DNA of 64,000 bases from Acidobacteriota bacterium (lineage in GTDB: Bacteria; Acidobacteriota; Terriglobia; Terriglobales; Acidobacteriaceae): positions 1 through 64,000 of the forward strand of contig JAJZME010000075.1 in assembly GCA_021803035.1 (NCBI GenBank), written 5' to 3'. Position numbers and translations under genes: made by a program. Below are positions 34,432 to 43,000 of the stretch, in pieces (positions within the stretch are counted from its first letter, which is position 1; every line of letters starts with the position of its first letter). A model generated the notes under the pieces. The model worked only from the letters and a program-made list of their open reading frames with translations. It was not told the DNA's origin and searched no databases.

Positions 34432-35100
34432 CTACTCGGCGTGCAGGATGACTTCAAAGAGCAGCAGGCTGATGGTGGTGAAGATGATGTCGTAGCCGAC
34501 CAGCAGCTTGATCCACAGCGCCGGATCGCTGGAGCCGGTGATGATGGCGCTAGCAGATTGCACCATGGCCAGAAGAGCGGGCATGAAGATGGGAAAGAGA
34601 ATGAGAGGCAGCAGCAGCTCGCGGTTGCGGCTGCGGATAGAGAGCGCGGCAAAGAAGGTGCCGTTGGCGACCAGGGCCCATGTGCCGAGCGGCAGCACGA
34701 GGGCCAGCAGCCAGGCATGGCCTACGATGGTCAGGTTGTACATGACGACGAAGACCGGCGCCAGCACGATTTGAACGATGGTGACGAAGAGGAAGTTGGC
34801 GATGACCTTGGCCAGGAACATCTCCGCGCCGGGGGCCGGGGCCATGCGCTGCGCGTCGAGGACCTGATGGCGGATTTCGCGGGCCCAGGCCTGGCCGAGC
34901 GAGCTGACGGCGGCAAACATGATGGCCACGGTGAGTACGCCGCCGGCGATCTGCCGCGCGAAGGTTCCTTCGGGATCGAAGGCGAGGGAGAACAGCACCA
35001 CGACCAGCAGCGCGAAGAAGAGCATCGAGTTGATGGCCTCTTTGGAACGCCATTCAATGCGCAGGTCCTTGGCGAGATGGGTCCAGAGCGTGCTCAGCAT
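34432..35100 (-). CDS. ccmB: Heme exporter protein B (cytochrome c maturation)
   Basis: Membrane subunit of the CcmAB ABC complex needed to release holo-CcmE. 222 residues with about six helices, for example INSMLFFALLVVVLFSL and FLFVTIVQIVLAPVFVV. The segment REIRHQVLDAQRMAPAPG matches the conserved cytosolic loop. Its ATG overlaps the 3' end of ybaK by 7 bases, so it is the last gene of a ccmE-ccmA-ybaK-ccmB operon. ccmC and ccmF are not in the window. Confidence 0.9.
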   Translation of the reverse strand: MLSTLWTHLAKDLRIEWRSKEAINSMLFFALLVVVLFSLAFDPEGTFARQIAGGVLTVAIMFAAVSSLGQAWAREIRHQVLDAQRMAPAPGAEMFLAKVIANFLFVTIVQIVLAPVFVVMYNLTIVGHAWLLALVLPLGTWALVANGTFFAALSIRSRNRELLLPLILFPIFMPALLAMVQSASAIITGSSDPALWIKLLVGYDIIFTTISLLLFEVILHAE

Positions 35101-35609
35101 GATGGGCGCTCCTGGTGCGGCGCGGCGCTTTTGGTCAGGTCGGCGGTTTCGACGGGGGCGTCGAGGGCCGCGGCGGCGCGCAGGTAGTCGTCGGGGGTGA
35201 GGATCAACTGCGTGCCGCGCGATCCGGCGGAGACACTGATGTGGTCGTAGAGGATGGCCGTTTCATCGAGGAAGACGGGGAAGGATTTCCTGGCGCCGAA
35301 GATGGTGACGCCGCCGCGGATATAGCCGGTGAGCGGCTGCACGTCTTTGAGGGGCACCATTTCGGCTTTGCGCAGGCCGGCGGCGCGGGCCAGTTTCTTG
35401 AAGTCCAGCTCGGCGTTGCCGGGGATGACGGCGAAGACGCAGGCGCCGTGGCCTCCGGTGGTCAGCAGCGTTTTGAAGACCTGCCCGGCAGGCATGCCGA
35501 TTTTTTGGGCGACCGTGGTAGCGGCGAGGTCGTCGGGATCGACTTCGTACTCGCGGAGCTCGAAGGGGATGCCGAGGGATTCAAGGAAGCGCGCGCCATT
35601 GGTCTTCAT
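35094..35609 (-). CDS. ybaK: Cys-tRNA(Pro)/Cys-tRNA(Cys) deacylase, YbaK/EbsC family
   Basis: Trans-editing enzyme that hydrolyses mischarged Cys-tRNA(Pro). 171 residues: catalytic Lys in GQVFKTLL (about 46), the fold core ACVFAVIPGNAELDFKKLARA, LTGYIRGGVTIFG and SVSAGSRGTQLILTPDD. It is embedded between ccmA (4-base ATGA overlap) and ccmB (7-base overlap). The physical link to cytochrome c assembly is unusual; a shared demand on cysteine or plain operon hitch-hiking could explain it. Confidence 0.92.
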   Translation of the reverse strand: MKTNGARFLESLGIPFELREYEVDPDDLAATTVAQKIGMPAGQVFKTLLTTGGHGACVFAVIPGNAELDFKKLARAAGLRKAEMVPLKDVQPLTGYIRGGVTIFGARKSFPVFLDETAILYDHISVSAGSRGTQLILTPDDYLRAAAALDAPVETADLTKSAAPHQERPSC

Positions 35610-36292
35610 AGCGTTGGATTTCCAGGTTCAAAGGATTGCACGCGGCCGGCATGGAGCGCCAGCACCCAGTCGGCGATGGGCGCGGCAAGCTCGCGCTGGT
35701 GGGTGGTGATGATGATGGTGCGGCTGGAGTGGCGGAAGCCGGACAGAAGCTTGACCATCATGTGCGCGCTCTCGATGTCCATGTTGGAAAAAGGCTCGTC
35801 GAGCAGCAGCAGTTCGGGGACGGGCAGCAGCACGCGTGCCAGCGAGGTACGCTGGCGCATGCCCTGCGAGTACTGGCCGAGGGTGCGCGGCAGATCCGGG
35901 TCCAGTCCCACCTGGCGCAGGGCTTCGGCAGGCGAAAGACAGTCGCGGCCAGGATAGAGCTTCTGGAAGTAGCGCAGGTTTTCCTGGGCGGTGAGCTCGT
36001 CGTAGAGCATGGGGGCGTGGCTCATGTAGCCGATGCGGGCGCGCACGTCCTGCGGCAGGGGCTCACCGAAGACGGCTAATGAGCCGTAGGTGGGCCGGAG
36101 CAACCCGGCCAGAATGCGCAGCAGGGTGGACTTACCGGCGCCGTTTTCGCCGATCAGCATGTAGCAGCGGCCGGTGAGGAACTCGACGGAGATCTGGCGC
36201 AGCGCGGCGAAGGATCCGAAGAGCTTGGAGACTTTATCAAAGCGGGCGCAAACCTGCGCGGAATCGCCAGCGGCGGCAGTAGGGTCGTTCAT
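35606..36292 (-). CDS. ccmA: ABC transporter ATP-binding protein, heme exporter CcmA
   Basis: ATPase subunit partnering CcmB. 228 residues. Walker A IGENGAGKST (about 47-56), Q-loop region GYMSHAPMLYDEL, ABC signature YSQGMRQR (about 142), Walker B LLLLDEPF (about 160) and switch His in ITTHQRE. Upstream ccmE ends 5 bases before its start; downstream ybaK overlaps by 4 bases. Assignment to CcmA rather than a general ABC ATPase rests on ccmE and ccmB being in the same operon. Confidence 0.9.
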   Translation of the reverse strand: MNDPTAAAGDSAQVCARFDKVSKLFGSFAALRQISVEFLTGRCYMLIGENGAGKSTLLRILAGLLRPTYGSLAVFGEPLPQDVRARIGYMSHAPMLYDELTAQENLRYFQKLYPGRDCLSPAEALRQVGLDPDLPRTLGQYSQGMRQRTSLARVLLPVPELLLLDEPFSNMDIESAHMMVKLLSGFRHSSRTIIITTHQRELAAPIADWVLALHAGRVQSFEPGNPTL

Positions 36293-36297
36293 TTTTC

Positions 36298-36807
36298 TCA
36301 GGCGGCCGGCTTTGCCAGGCTTGCGGTAGCAGCAGCGGCGCGTGTACCCGTTGCGGGCGCTGCGGCTTTACCGGGATGGAGCGGCTTGCTGGGCCCGTAC
36401 TTGCTTGCGCACTTGGCCTGGAGCAGATTGGCATGGAAGACGCCATCGCGTCCGTAAGTGCCTATGGCCAGCGCCTGCGCGTTGTCCTTGAAGGTGTCCG
36501 GCGGCGGCTCAGAGCCCTTGTAAACGACCTTGAGAAAGCGTCCTGACGCGGCTTTCGGAGAGTGGCTCTCGTATTGTTCGAGCACAAAGGTGATGTTGGG
36601 GCCGTCGGTGACAATGGAGCCGGGCTTGACAAAGCCGTCGACGCGAAGCCGCGTGGTATAGGCCTTGGCGCCCATTGCGTGGAGTTGAGGGATGGTAACG
36701 TAATAACTCTTGCCCGCGCCGTAGCCGCTGTATGCCAGCCATCCGACGGTGCCCAAGACAATAGCTGTCGCGATTCCGATACGCCAGGAACTTGTAGATT
36801 TTTTCAT
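36298..36807 (-). CDS. ccmE: Cytochrome c maturation protein CcmE, Cys-type
   Basis: Periplasmic heme chaperone anchored by one N-terminal helix (IGIATAIVLGTVGWLAYSGYG, residues ~10-30) with an OB-fold (RLRVDGFVKPGSI, ITFVLEQ, FLKVVYKGSEPPPDTF). The heme-binding motif is CASKY: a C-x3-Y in place of the usual H-x3-Y, a variant known from some archaea and sulfate reducers. Ala/Pro-rich tail of ~35 residues. ATG 36807 chosen; the tracked start is a TTG two codons earlier. First recognised ccm gene of the operon. Confidence 0.88.
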   Translation of the reverse strand: MKKSTSSWRIGIATAIVLGTVGWLAYSGYGAGKSYYVTIPQLHAMGAKAYTTRLRVDGFVKPGSIVTDGPNITFVLEQYESHSPKAASGRFLKVVYKGSEPPPDTFKDNAQALAIGTYGRDGVFHANLLQAKCASKYGPSKPLHPGKAAAPATGTRAAAATASLAKPAA

Positions 36808-36940
36808 CACCAATTTTAACGATACGAGCCTGTGCGTTCCGGGTCAATGGGAGAAACGGCGAACATGCGGGCAATTTGCCACATGATGGCGAATCGCATA
36901 CGCGATACCGGGCGAGGACAGGACGAAAGCGGCAGCGGGT

Positions 36941-37042
36941 TCAGGAATCCATATCACGCGATCTGACCTTTTGGACCGCGGTCATTACGGCGGGGCCTAA
37001 GACGATCAAAACACACGCTGCGCCAATCAGAAGATCGTACAT
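36941..37042 (-). CDS. 33-residue single-helix membrane protein, possible CcmD-like
   Basis: Not in the ORF track. An ATG at 37042 with AGGAG 6 bases upstream opens a 33-codon frame: MYDLLIGAACVLIVLGPAV, then a short cytosolic tail with Lys and Arg and the ending RDMDS. A short N-terminus, one helix and a charged C-terminus recall CcmD, the small subunit that holds CcmC to CcmE in other bacteria, and it lies 133 bases upstream of ccmE on the same strand. Similarity is topological only, so identity is a guess. Confidence 0.5.
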   Translation of the reverse strand: MYDLLIGAACVLIVLGPAVMTAVQKVRSRDMDS

Positions 37043-37166
37043 GGGAAATCTCCTGGGGGAAACGCCGGGTTGCGAATTCCCGTGGTTGCGGAATCATAGC
37101 GCAGCCCGCAAAGCATTGGGAAGGGCTGGAGTGCGGTATTATTTCGAGATTTCCACAGGGCGCCGC

Positions 37167-39281
37167 TCAGGGGGCGGAATTCAGTGTTTGGGTGGCGCGG
37201 TCGAGCGCCCGGGCCAACAGGAGCAACTGCTCGGCGGCCTGGCTTGCATTGCCGGTGCTGATGGCCGTGTGGACGCCAGGAAGCACTGCGGGTGCGTAGC
37301 CGGTGTAAAAGCCGGGAGCATAGATGACGTGCTTGTACCATGGGCGGCCGGACAGGCCGGCGGGGTCGAGGAAATCGGCTTCGGCCTGGCGCAGGGCGGC
37401 GTTCAGTCCGGCCAGATTGCCGACGGCCCTGGCTTGCAGTTCATGCGCTCTTTGCGCGGCGGCGGCAAACCGAGCAGCGGCGGCGACGACAGGCGCGAAG
37501 TCGAGCGCCAGGCCGTGCGCCGGGGCTTTGCGCCGGGCGGCGTCGAGATAGCCGGCGATGGAGCGCGCGTAGGCGACGTAGTCGTAGGGCAGCGCGTCAG
37601 CGTCTGCCATGTGGAGTGCTTCAAGGCCCAGGACGCGCGCCATCTCTTGCAGATAGAGGAAATGAGGATCGGCTTCGCGGGTATACCAGGCAAAATCGTC
37701 GAAGGCCGAGTGATAGACGCCGTAGGGGCCGTTGGAGCTAACGTCGGTGGAGGGCACGCCCGCATGCTGGAAAAACGGCGTGAAGTCGGATCCGGAGCCG
37801 AGGTCGCCGATGGAAACCTGCCGGGTCTGAGGCCCGGCGCCCGTGTTGTTCAGCAAGCCATCCTGCGCCCAATGGTCGTAGACTGTGCCGCCCAGGGGGC
37901 TGGGGACGGAACGGGCTACCTCGCGGACGAACTGCTTGAGCGAAGGCGCGGCGAAGGCTGAGAAGCTGGGGCCGGTGACGCCCACATCCACGTTGAAATA
38001 GGCGACGGCATTTTTGAGCACGGCGGCGTTCTGCTCGACCCACTCGGTTGAGCCCATCAGGCCTTCTTCCTCGCCGTCCCAACTGCAAAAGAGGATGGAG
38101 CGCCTGGGCCGCCAGCCGCTCTTGAGAAGCACGCCGACGCCGCGCACTGCTTCCAGCATGGCAGCGGTGCCGCTGGATGGATCGGATGCGCCAAAGGTCC
38201 ATGCGTCGCGGTGATTGCCGACGATGACCAGATGGCGGGGATATTGGGAACCCTGGACCTTGCCGATGACGTCCCAGATGACGCGGCGCTGGTAGTCCTG
38301 CCGGGAGACAAGATGCACTTTCACGCCGCCCGGCCCCAGATGGTAGGTGAACGGCAGCGCGCCCTGCCAGCTTTCCGGCGCGGCCGGGCCTTGGAGCGCT
38401 TTGAGGATGGGCGCGGCATCGTGATAGCTCAAGGGGATGGAGATGATGCGCGGCTGGTCGCCGTAGGGAGACTTGCGCGCGGAGTCAGGCAGGTTGAGTG
38501 TGGATGCAAAGCTTGGTGTTTCAGGATCGCCGGGATATTTGAAGGCGTACTGCACAGAGCCGCGCTGCACGGCGGTGGCCGGGCGCCAGGGGCCATCGGG
38601 CCAGGTCTTGCCCTGGTAGTAGCCACTCTCCTGTGGGTCGGAGTAGAGCAGCACTCCGATGGCGCCGCGCTGCTCGGCCAGGTAGACTTTGACGCCGCGG
38701 AAGATGGCACCGTAGCGGCAGATGACGATTTTGCCGCGCACGTCGATGTGCCGCGCGGCCAGCGCGTTGAAATCCTGCAGGCGGCCGTAGTTGGCGTAGA
38801 CCACGCCGGCGGTTACATCGCCCGAGCCGGAGGAGGAGTTGTAGGGCATGACGATGCGCGGGTCGTCGCCGTAGGGATCGCCTTTGACGTGTTCGCGCGT
38901 GGGTCCGGCCATGAGCAGATGGCCGTTGGGCGCGTAAGCCTGGACGCTGACCACCCTGGGCCAGTCGATCAGCACGCGGTAGGGAACGATTTTGGTTTGA
39001 AGGCCGGCGGCGCGGAACTTCGCGGCTACGTACTGGGCGGTGTTGTAGTCCTCGGGAGTGGCGGCCAGATGGGGCGCGGCGGTGAGAATCTGGAGGTCTT
39101 CACCGGCTGACTGGGGGCTGGGCACGGCAAGGAACCGGCTTTCAATCTTCGCTTCGGTGGCGAAGTTGGCGTAGCCGAAGACAGACGGGGCTGGGTGCGG
39201 TGGTTGGGGCTGACGGGCGGAGACAAGCGCCGGCAGCAGGGTGGGAACAAGGAACAAGGCGAGCACCTGGCGCACGATCAT
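37167..39281 (-). CDS. M28 family zinc carboxypeptidase (glutamate carboxypeptidase II / transferrin-receptor-like)
   Basis: Secreted metallopeptidase of 704 residues from ATG 39281 with AAGGAG about 8 bases upstream. Signal peptide of ~20 residues (LALFLVPTLLPALVSA). A PA domain inserted at about 120-330 (DVRGKIVICRYGAIFRGVKV). Catalytic M28 domain with ligands in VGNHRDAWTFGASDPSSGTA, the general-base pair in WDGEEEGLMGS, and a late His in GVYHSAFDDF. C-terminal dimerisation-like helical domain. By family it removes C-terminal residues such as glutamate from small peptides. It stands alone between the ccm operon and mscL. Confidence 0.9.
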   Translation of the reverse strand: MIVRQVLALFLVPTLLPALVSARQPQPPHPAPSVFGYANFATEAKIESRFLAVPSPQSAGEDLQILTAAPHLAATPEDYNTAQYVAAKFRAAGLQTKIVPYRVLIDWPRVVSVQAYAPNGHLLMAGPTREHVKGDPYGDDPRIVMPYNSSSGSGDVTAGVVYANYGRLQDFNALAARHIDVRGKIVICRYGAIFRGVKVYLAEQRGAIGVLLYSDPQESGYYQGKTWPDGPWRPATAVQRGSVQYAFKYPGDPETPSFASTLNLPDSARKSPYGDQPRIISIPLSYHDAAPILKALQGPAAPESWQGALPFTYHLGPGGVKVHLVSRQDYQRRVIWDVIGKVQGSQYPRHLVIVGNHRDAWTFGASDPSSGTAAMLEAVRGVGVLLKSGWRPRRSILFCSWDGEEEGLMGSTEWVEQNAAVLKNAVAYFNVDVGVTGPSFSAFAAPSLKQFVREVARSVPSPLGGTVYDHWAQDGLLNNTGAGPQTRQVSIGDLGSGSDFTPFFQHAGVPSTDVSSNGPYGVYHSAFDDFAWYTREADPHFLYLQEMARVLGLEALHMADADALPYDYVAYARSIAGYLDAARRKAPAHGLALDFAPVVAAAARFAAAAQRAHELQARAVGNLAGLNAALRQAEADFLDPAGLSGRPWYKHVIYAPGFYTGYAPAVLPGVHTAISTGNASQAAEQLLLLARALDRATQTLNSAP

Positions 39282-39401
39282 CGAGAGCGCTCCTTGACGA
39301 GCATCGGCGGAGACCCTTTTTGCCGGCAACACGGACGGCAAATGGCGCGCTGGAGTTATGTGACAGCATACACCAGCGCGCCTGCCGGGATGTGTGGCTC
39401 G

Positions 39402-39827
39402 TTAGGTGGCCGGGGCAGTTGCCGGGGGCACAGGCTGGGCGCAGTGCGCGCAGCGGGTGGCTGCCAGCGGGATATCGCTGAGGCACTCCGGGCAGGGCCG
39501 AGTGCTGGGCGGAGCCGGCGGCGCGGGCTTCTTCATCCGGCTCATCAGTGAGTTCATGGGCAGCACGATGATGAAGTAGACGGCGGCGGCCACCAGAAGG
39601 AACGAGATGACGGCGTTGAAGAAATCGCCGAGCTGGACTTCGCCGCGAGCCACGTGAACCACGATGTAGCTGAAGTCGGGCTTGCCCACGGTGGCTGCCA
39701 GCAGCGGGTTGATGATGTCGGCGACCAGCTTGGCCACGATGTTGTTGAACGCCGTGCCCAGGATGACGGCAACGGCCAAGTCGATAACGTTTCCACGCAG
39801 GATGAAATCCCGGAAGCCTTTGAGCAT
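39402..39827 (-). CDS. mscL: Large-conductance mechanosensitive channel with zinc-ribbon tail
   Basis: Pressure-release channel, 141 residues. N-terminal amphipathic start MLKGFRDFILRGNVIDLAVA and pore helix VILGTAFNNIVAKLV (about 21-35), then the second helix FFNAVISFLLVAAAVYFIIVL. The usual cytosolic helical bundle is replaced or extended by a Pro-rich linker and a Cys4 zinc ribbon, CPECLSDIPLAATRCAHC, at about residues 113-130. The ribbon is fused in frame, with no sign of a sequencing break. Confidence 0.93.
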   Translation of the reverse strand: MLKGFRDFILRGNVIDLAVAVILGTAFNNIVAKLVADIINPLLAATVGKPDFSYIVVHVARGEVQLGDFFNAVISFLLVAAAVYFIIVLPMNSLMSRMKKPAPPAPPSTRPCPECLSDIPLAATRCAHCAQPVPPATAPAT

Positions 39828-40054
39828 GGTTCTTTCCTTTCGCGATGATCTAGACCGCGCGCGCCGGAAACGCTCCGCGGTCTATGCGTTGAACCATCGT
39901 ACTAGTAGTTTGCCGGGAGGGGGTAAAAAGGATGAGGGAATGGTTGCTGGACAGCCTGCGGCAAAAGTCGCAATTGGTGGGAATCCAGGCCTCAGCGGCT
40001 GATGCTGTGTTCATTCAAAGGCAGACTTTGGCCAGGGCTTGCAAGGGGCATAAT

Positions 40055-40099
40055 GCGCGCTAGGCAGACGATCTGCGGCAGATCGCCTGCCTAGCGCGC
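40055..40099 (-). terminator. Very strong hairpin overlapping the mtnA stop codon
   Basis: GCGCGCTAGGCAG pairs perfectly with CTGCCTAGCGCGC; after one mismatch a further 7 bp (CGATCTG/CAGATCG) closes a three-base loop, giving about 20 paired bases. The mtnA TAG lies in the outer arm. There is no T-tract on the minus strand, so it may be a 3'-end stabiliser or a bidirectional stop rather than a classic terminator. Confidence 0.6.
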
Positions 40100-41140
40100 G
40101 ACCATGTCCATTTCGCGGAGCGAGGTGGAATAAGGCGGGCGCAACACACCGCGTTCGGTCACGATGGCGGTGATGAACCTGGCCGGGGTGACATCGAAGG
40201 CCGGATTGCAGATGCCCACGCCGTTGGGCGTCAACTGCTTGCCGGCATGGTGGGTGACTTCGACCGCGGGGCGCTCTTCGATGGGGATGGAATCGCCGGT
40301 GGGCGTCGCCATGTCGATGGTGGACCACGGCGCGGCCACATAGAACGGGATGCCGTGCTCTTTAGCGAGAATGGCGACGTTGTAGGTGCCGATCTTGTTG
40401 GCGGTATCGCCGTTGCTGGCAATGCGGTCGGCGCCGACCACCACGGCGTGGATGCGTCCCTGGCGCATGAGGCTGGCGGCCATGTTGTCGCAGATGACGG
40501 TGGTAGGAATGCCGTCGGCCATCAGTTCCCAGGCGGTGAGCCGCGCGCCCTGCAGGAAGGGGCGCGTTTCGTCGGCGTAGACGTGAATGTGCTTGCCCTG
40601 TTCGACGGCAGAGCGGATGACGCCGAGGGCGGTGCCGTAGCCGCAGGTGGCCAGAGCGCCGGCGTTGCAGTGCGTGAGCACGCCGCCCTGCTGGGGCAGC
40701 AGCGCGCCGCCGAAGCCGCCCATGGCTTTGCAGGCAGCGATGTCTTCGTTGTACATGGCGTGGGCTTCTGCCAGAAGCCGCTGCCGGATCTGCTCCATGG
40801 TGGCACCGGAGAGGCGGAGGTTGCCGAAGAGCCGCTTCATGCGGTCGATGGCCCAGAAGAGATTGACGGCCGTGGGCCGCGTGGAGGCCAGGCGGGCGCA
40901 TACGCGTTCGAACTCGGGGGCGAACTCGGCGGGCGTGGCGGCCCGAGATTGGATTGCGCCGAGCGCGACGCCATATGCGGCGGAGACACCGATGGCGGGC
41001 GCGCCGCGCACCACCATGGTGACAATCACGTCGGCCACCTGTTCGTGGGTGGTGGCGAGCACGTAGCTCTCTTCGAGCGGGAGCCTGGTTTGGTCAATAA
41101 AGCGGACGCCTTCGCCGGTCCATGTCAGGGTGGGTATCAT
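40091..41140 (-). CDS. mtnA: S-methyl-5-thioribose-1-phosphate isomerase
   Basis: Methionine salvage enzyme converting MTR-1-P to MTRu-1-P. 349 residues, family-typical. [19 protein letters not shown] (about 43-61), the catalytic Cys in [10 protein letters not shown] (about 158) and the catalytic Asp in [20 protein letters not shown] (about 237). In-frame C-terminus [18 protein letters not shown] is canonical. No other salvage gene (mtnB, mtnC, mtnK) is adjacent. The + ORF across it is a shadow. Confidence 0.95.
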   Translation of the reverse strand: MIPTLTWTGEGVRFIDQTRLPLEESYVLATTHEQVADVIVTMVVRGAPAIGVSAAYGVALGAIQSRAATPAEFAPEFERVCARLASTRPTAVNLFWAIDRMKRLFGNLRLSGATMEQIRQRLLAEAHAMYNEDIAACKAMGGFGGALLPQQGGVLTHCNAGALATCGYGTALGVIRSAVEQGKHIHVYADETRPFLQGARLTAWELMADGIPTTVICDNMAASLMRQGRIHAVVVGADRIASNGDTANKIGTYNVAILAKEHGIPFYVAAPWSTIDMATPTGDSIPIEERPAVEVTHHAGKQLTPNGVGICNPAFDVTPARFITAIVTERGVLRPPYSTSLREMDMVAR

Positions 41141-41213
41141 GCAACATCAGTGTAAACTGCCAGAAAGGCGCGGGCGGCGGCGGGTCTGAAAACATTTTCA
41201 TTTTCCGCTGGAC

Positions 41214-41232
41214 GCGCACTGCTTTAGTGCGT
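41214..41232. promoter_or_regulatory. Small dyad in the mtnA / transporter divergent region
   Basis: CGCACT-GCTTT-AGTGCG is a perfect 6-bp dyad in the 247-bp spacer between the divergent mtnA and sugar transporter genes. It may be an operator for one of them. No promoter hexamers are clear. Confidence 0.25.
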
Positions 41233-41387
41233 AGAGTGATTGCGATCCCATTGCGAGCGGTTTTCCGGGGGCCATCCGATTGCGCCGTCTTCCCGCCATA
41301 CGGAGGCGACAGCGCGGTACGCGAGGGCAACCGCCGATCCGCACGGCGCAAGAGGATCTTTTGAAAGGAAGCGAGGCAAGATCTCCC

Positions 41388-42626
41388 ATGGCTACACGAT
41401 CCACGCAGGCCGCCGCGCAGGCATCCAGCTATCTCATCCCGTTCATCATCGTGACTGCGTTGTTCGGCTTCTTCGGGTTCCTGACCAACATGAACAGCAA
41501 CCTGATGCCGCAGATGAAGTCGATCTTCAACCTCAACTACGGGATGGCCATGTCGCCGACGATCGCGTGGTTCCTTGCCTACCTGGTCTTCTCGATTCCC
41601 TCGGCCAAGCTGATTGAAGCAGTGGGTTACAAGCGGACCATGGTGATCTCGCTGTTCGTCATGATGGTGGGCGCGCTGATCTTTGTTCCGGCGGCGCGGA
41701 TGGTCAGCTTTCCGCTGTTCATGACGGCCATCTTTGTGCTGGCCACGGGCGTCACGGCGCTGCAGACCTCGGCGAATCCTTACGTGTCGATTCTGGGGCC
41801 GGAGCACAGCGCACCGGCGCGGCTGACGCTGTCGCAGGCCTTCAACTCGCTGGGCGCGGCGCTGGCGCCGGTCGTGGTGGTGCACTTCATTCTGACCAAT
41901 CCGTCGAAGACGGCCAATCAAGCGGCCATCGCGCAGACGGTGCAGGGGCCGTATGTGGTGATTGCCGCGGCGTTGCTGGTGCTGGGCATCGCCATCATGT
42001 TCATGCACCTGCCGGCCATAACGGCGCCGCGCGAGTCGCACCCGGCCAGTGAAGACGGGCGCAGCATCTGGAGCTACTCGCATACGGTGCTGGGCATGGT
42101 GGGCATCTTCTTCTATGTGGGCATCGAGATTGCGCTGGCCGCCATCGCCATCGACTACTTTCGCTCCGAAGGCATCACCAGCGCGCGCCTGATCGCGCTT
42201 ATGGCCCTGCTCTACTATCTGCTGATCGGCGCGGGACGTTTTGTGGGCACGGTGCTGATGAAGTGGATCGCGGCGCGGATGCTGCTCGCGGTGCTGGGCT
42301 TTGTGGGCGTGGCGCTGCTGCTGATCTCCATGTTCACGCACGGCGATGTGGCCGCCTGGACGCTGGTGCTTTGCGGCGTGGCCAATTCGATCATGTATCC
42401 GACGATCTTTGCGCTAGGCATCGCCGAACTGGGGCCGCTGACCAGCGAAGGCTCGGGCATTATCACCATGGGCAATGTGGGCGGGGCGGTGGTTCCGTTC
42501 CTGCTGGGCGTGCTGGCTGATAAGGTGGGGATTCAATTCGCTTTCATCGTGCCGATCCTGTGCTACCTGTATGTGTCGTACTACGGGCTGTTGGGATGCG
42601 TCCCGCGGCGGAGGGTTGCGGCATAA
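41388..42626 (+). CDS. Sugar MFS transporter, FucP/GluP family
   Basis: Inner-membrane proton or sodium symporter of about 412 residues and 12 helices. The start region FIIVTALFGFFGFLTNMNSNL, with the conserved Asn stretch, and ALQTSANPYVSILG at about residue 117 are typical of the FucP group that imports fucose, glucose, galactose or related sugars. ATG 41388 is used; the tracked ORF starts 36 codons early without a ribosome binding site. No sugar-catabolic gene lies next to it, so the substrate is open. Confidence 0.85.
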   Translation: MATRSTQAAAQASSYLIPFIIVTALFGFFGFLTNMNSNLMPQMKSIFNLNYGMAMSPTIAWFLAYLVFSIPSAKLIEAVGYKRTMVISLFVMMVGALIFVPAARMVSFPLFMTAIFVLATGVTALQTSANPYVSILGPEHSAPARLTLSQAFNSLGAALAPVVVVHFILTNPSKTANQAAIAQTVQGPYVVIAAALLVLGIAIMFMHLPAITAPRESHPASEDGRSIWSYSHTVLGMVGIFFYVGIEIALAAIAIDYFRSEGITSARLIALMALLYYLLIGAGRFVGTVLMKWIAARMLLAVLGFVGVALLLISMFTHGDVAAWTLVLCGVANSIMYPTIFALGIAELGPLTSEGSGIITMGNVGGAVVPFLLGVLADKVGIQFAFIVPILCYLYVSYYGLLGCVPRRRVAA

Positions 42627-42708
42627 GGCAGGCTTCAGAGCGTAGCGTGCCCGGGAAGATTCGCTAATCGGCAGAGGCCCATGGCGAGGCACATGGGAGA
42701 TGTGGCGT

Positions 42709-43000
42709 GCCGCAATGTGGGAAGTGTGGCCATGCGCATCTTCGTTTTTGGCCGGAAATAAATTGCCTGCAAAAAATCTGTGGGAAAGAAAAATATTTAG
42801 AGGGGGGTGGGGGTGCTCACGACGGGAGTCCGCGGGGCCAGCGGAGTTGGCGGGGCTGGCAGGGTCGCGATGGTCATGATTGTCTTCTCCGCGGACAGGT
42901 GTTGTATGGAGGCAGCCATGTTTCTATTGTGCACAGGGGACTGAAATTGCCTGCAACGGTAAGTTGATGGATTTGCTTTGGTTGCAGCGCGCGGGACTTG
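42709..43000 (-). repeat. Interspersed element B, copy 3 (long form)
   Basis: The core at 42709-42816 matches copies 1 and 2 (GCCTGCAAAAAATCTGTGGG and AAGAAAAATATTT). A right-hand block at about 42862-43000 (GGTCGCGATGGTCATGATTG, GTTTCTATTGTGCACAGG...GAAATTGCCTGCAACGGTAAGTT) matches copy 1 only. On the minus strand a 26-codon ORF starting Met-Thr-Ile-Ala, preceded by GGAGAAGA, is present as in copy 1. It lies between the transporter and a convergent gene; no other feature is seen in 42627-43302. Confidence 0.65.

Noticed and set aside
36876-37961. 361-codon + ORF across the ccm leader and the M28 peptidase gene
   Set aside because: Antisense to a confidently identified peptidase and crossing its end; no ribosome binding site.
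41094-42341. 415-codon ORF antisense to the sugar transporter
   Set aside because: Low-complexity His/Arg/Gln composition typical of antisense frames of high-GC membrane genes.
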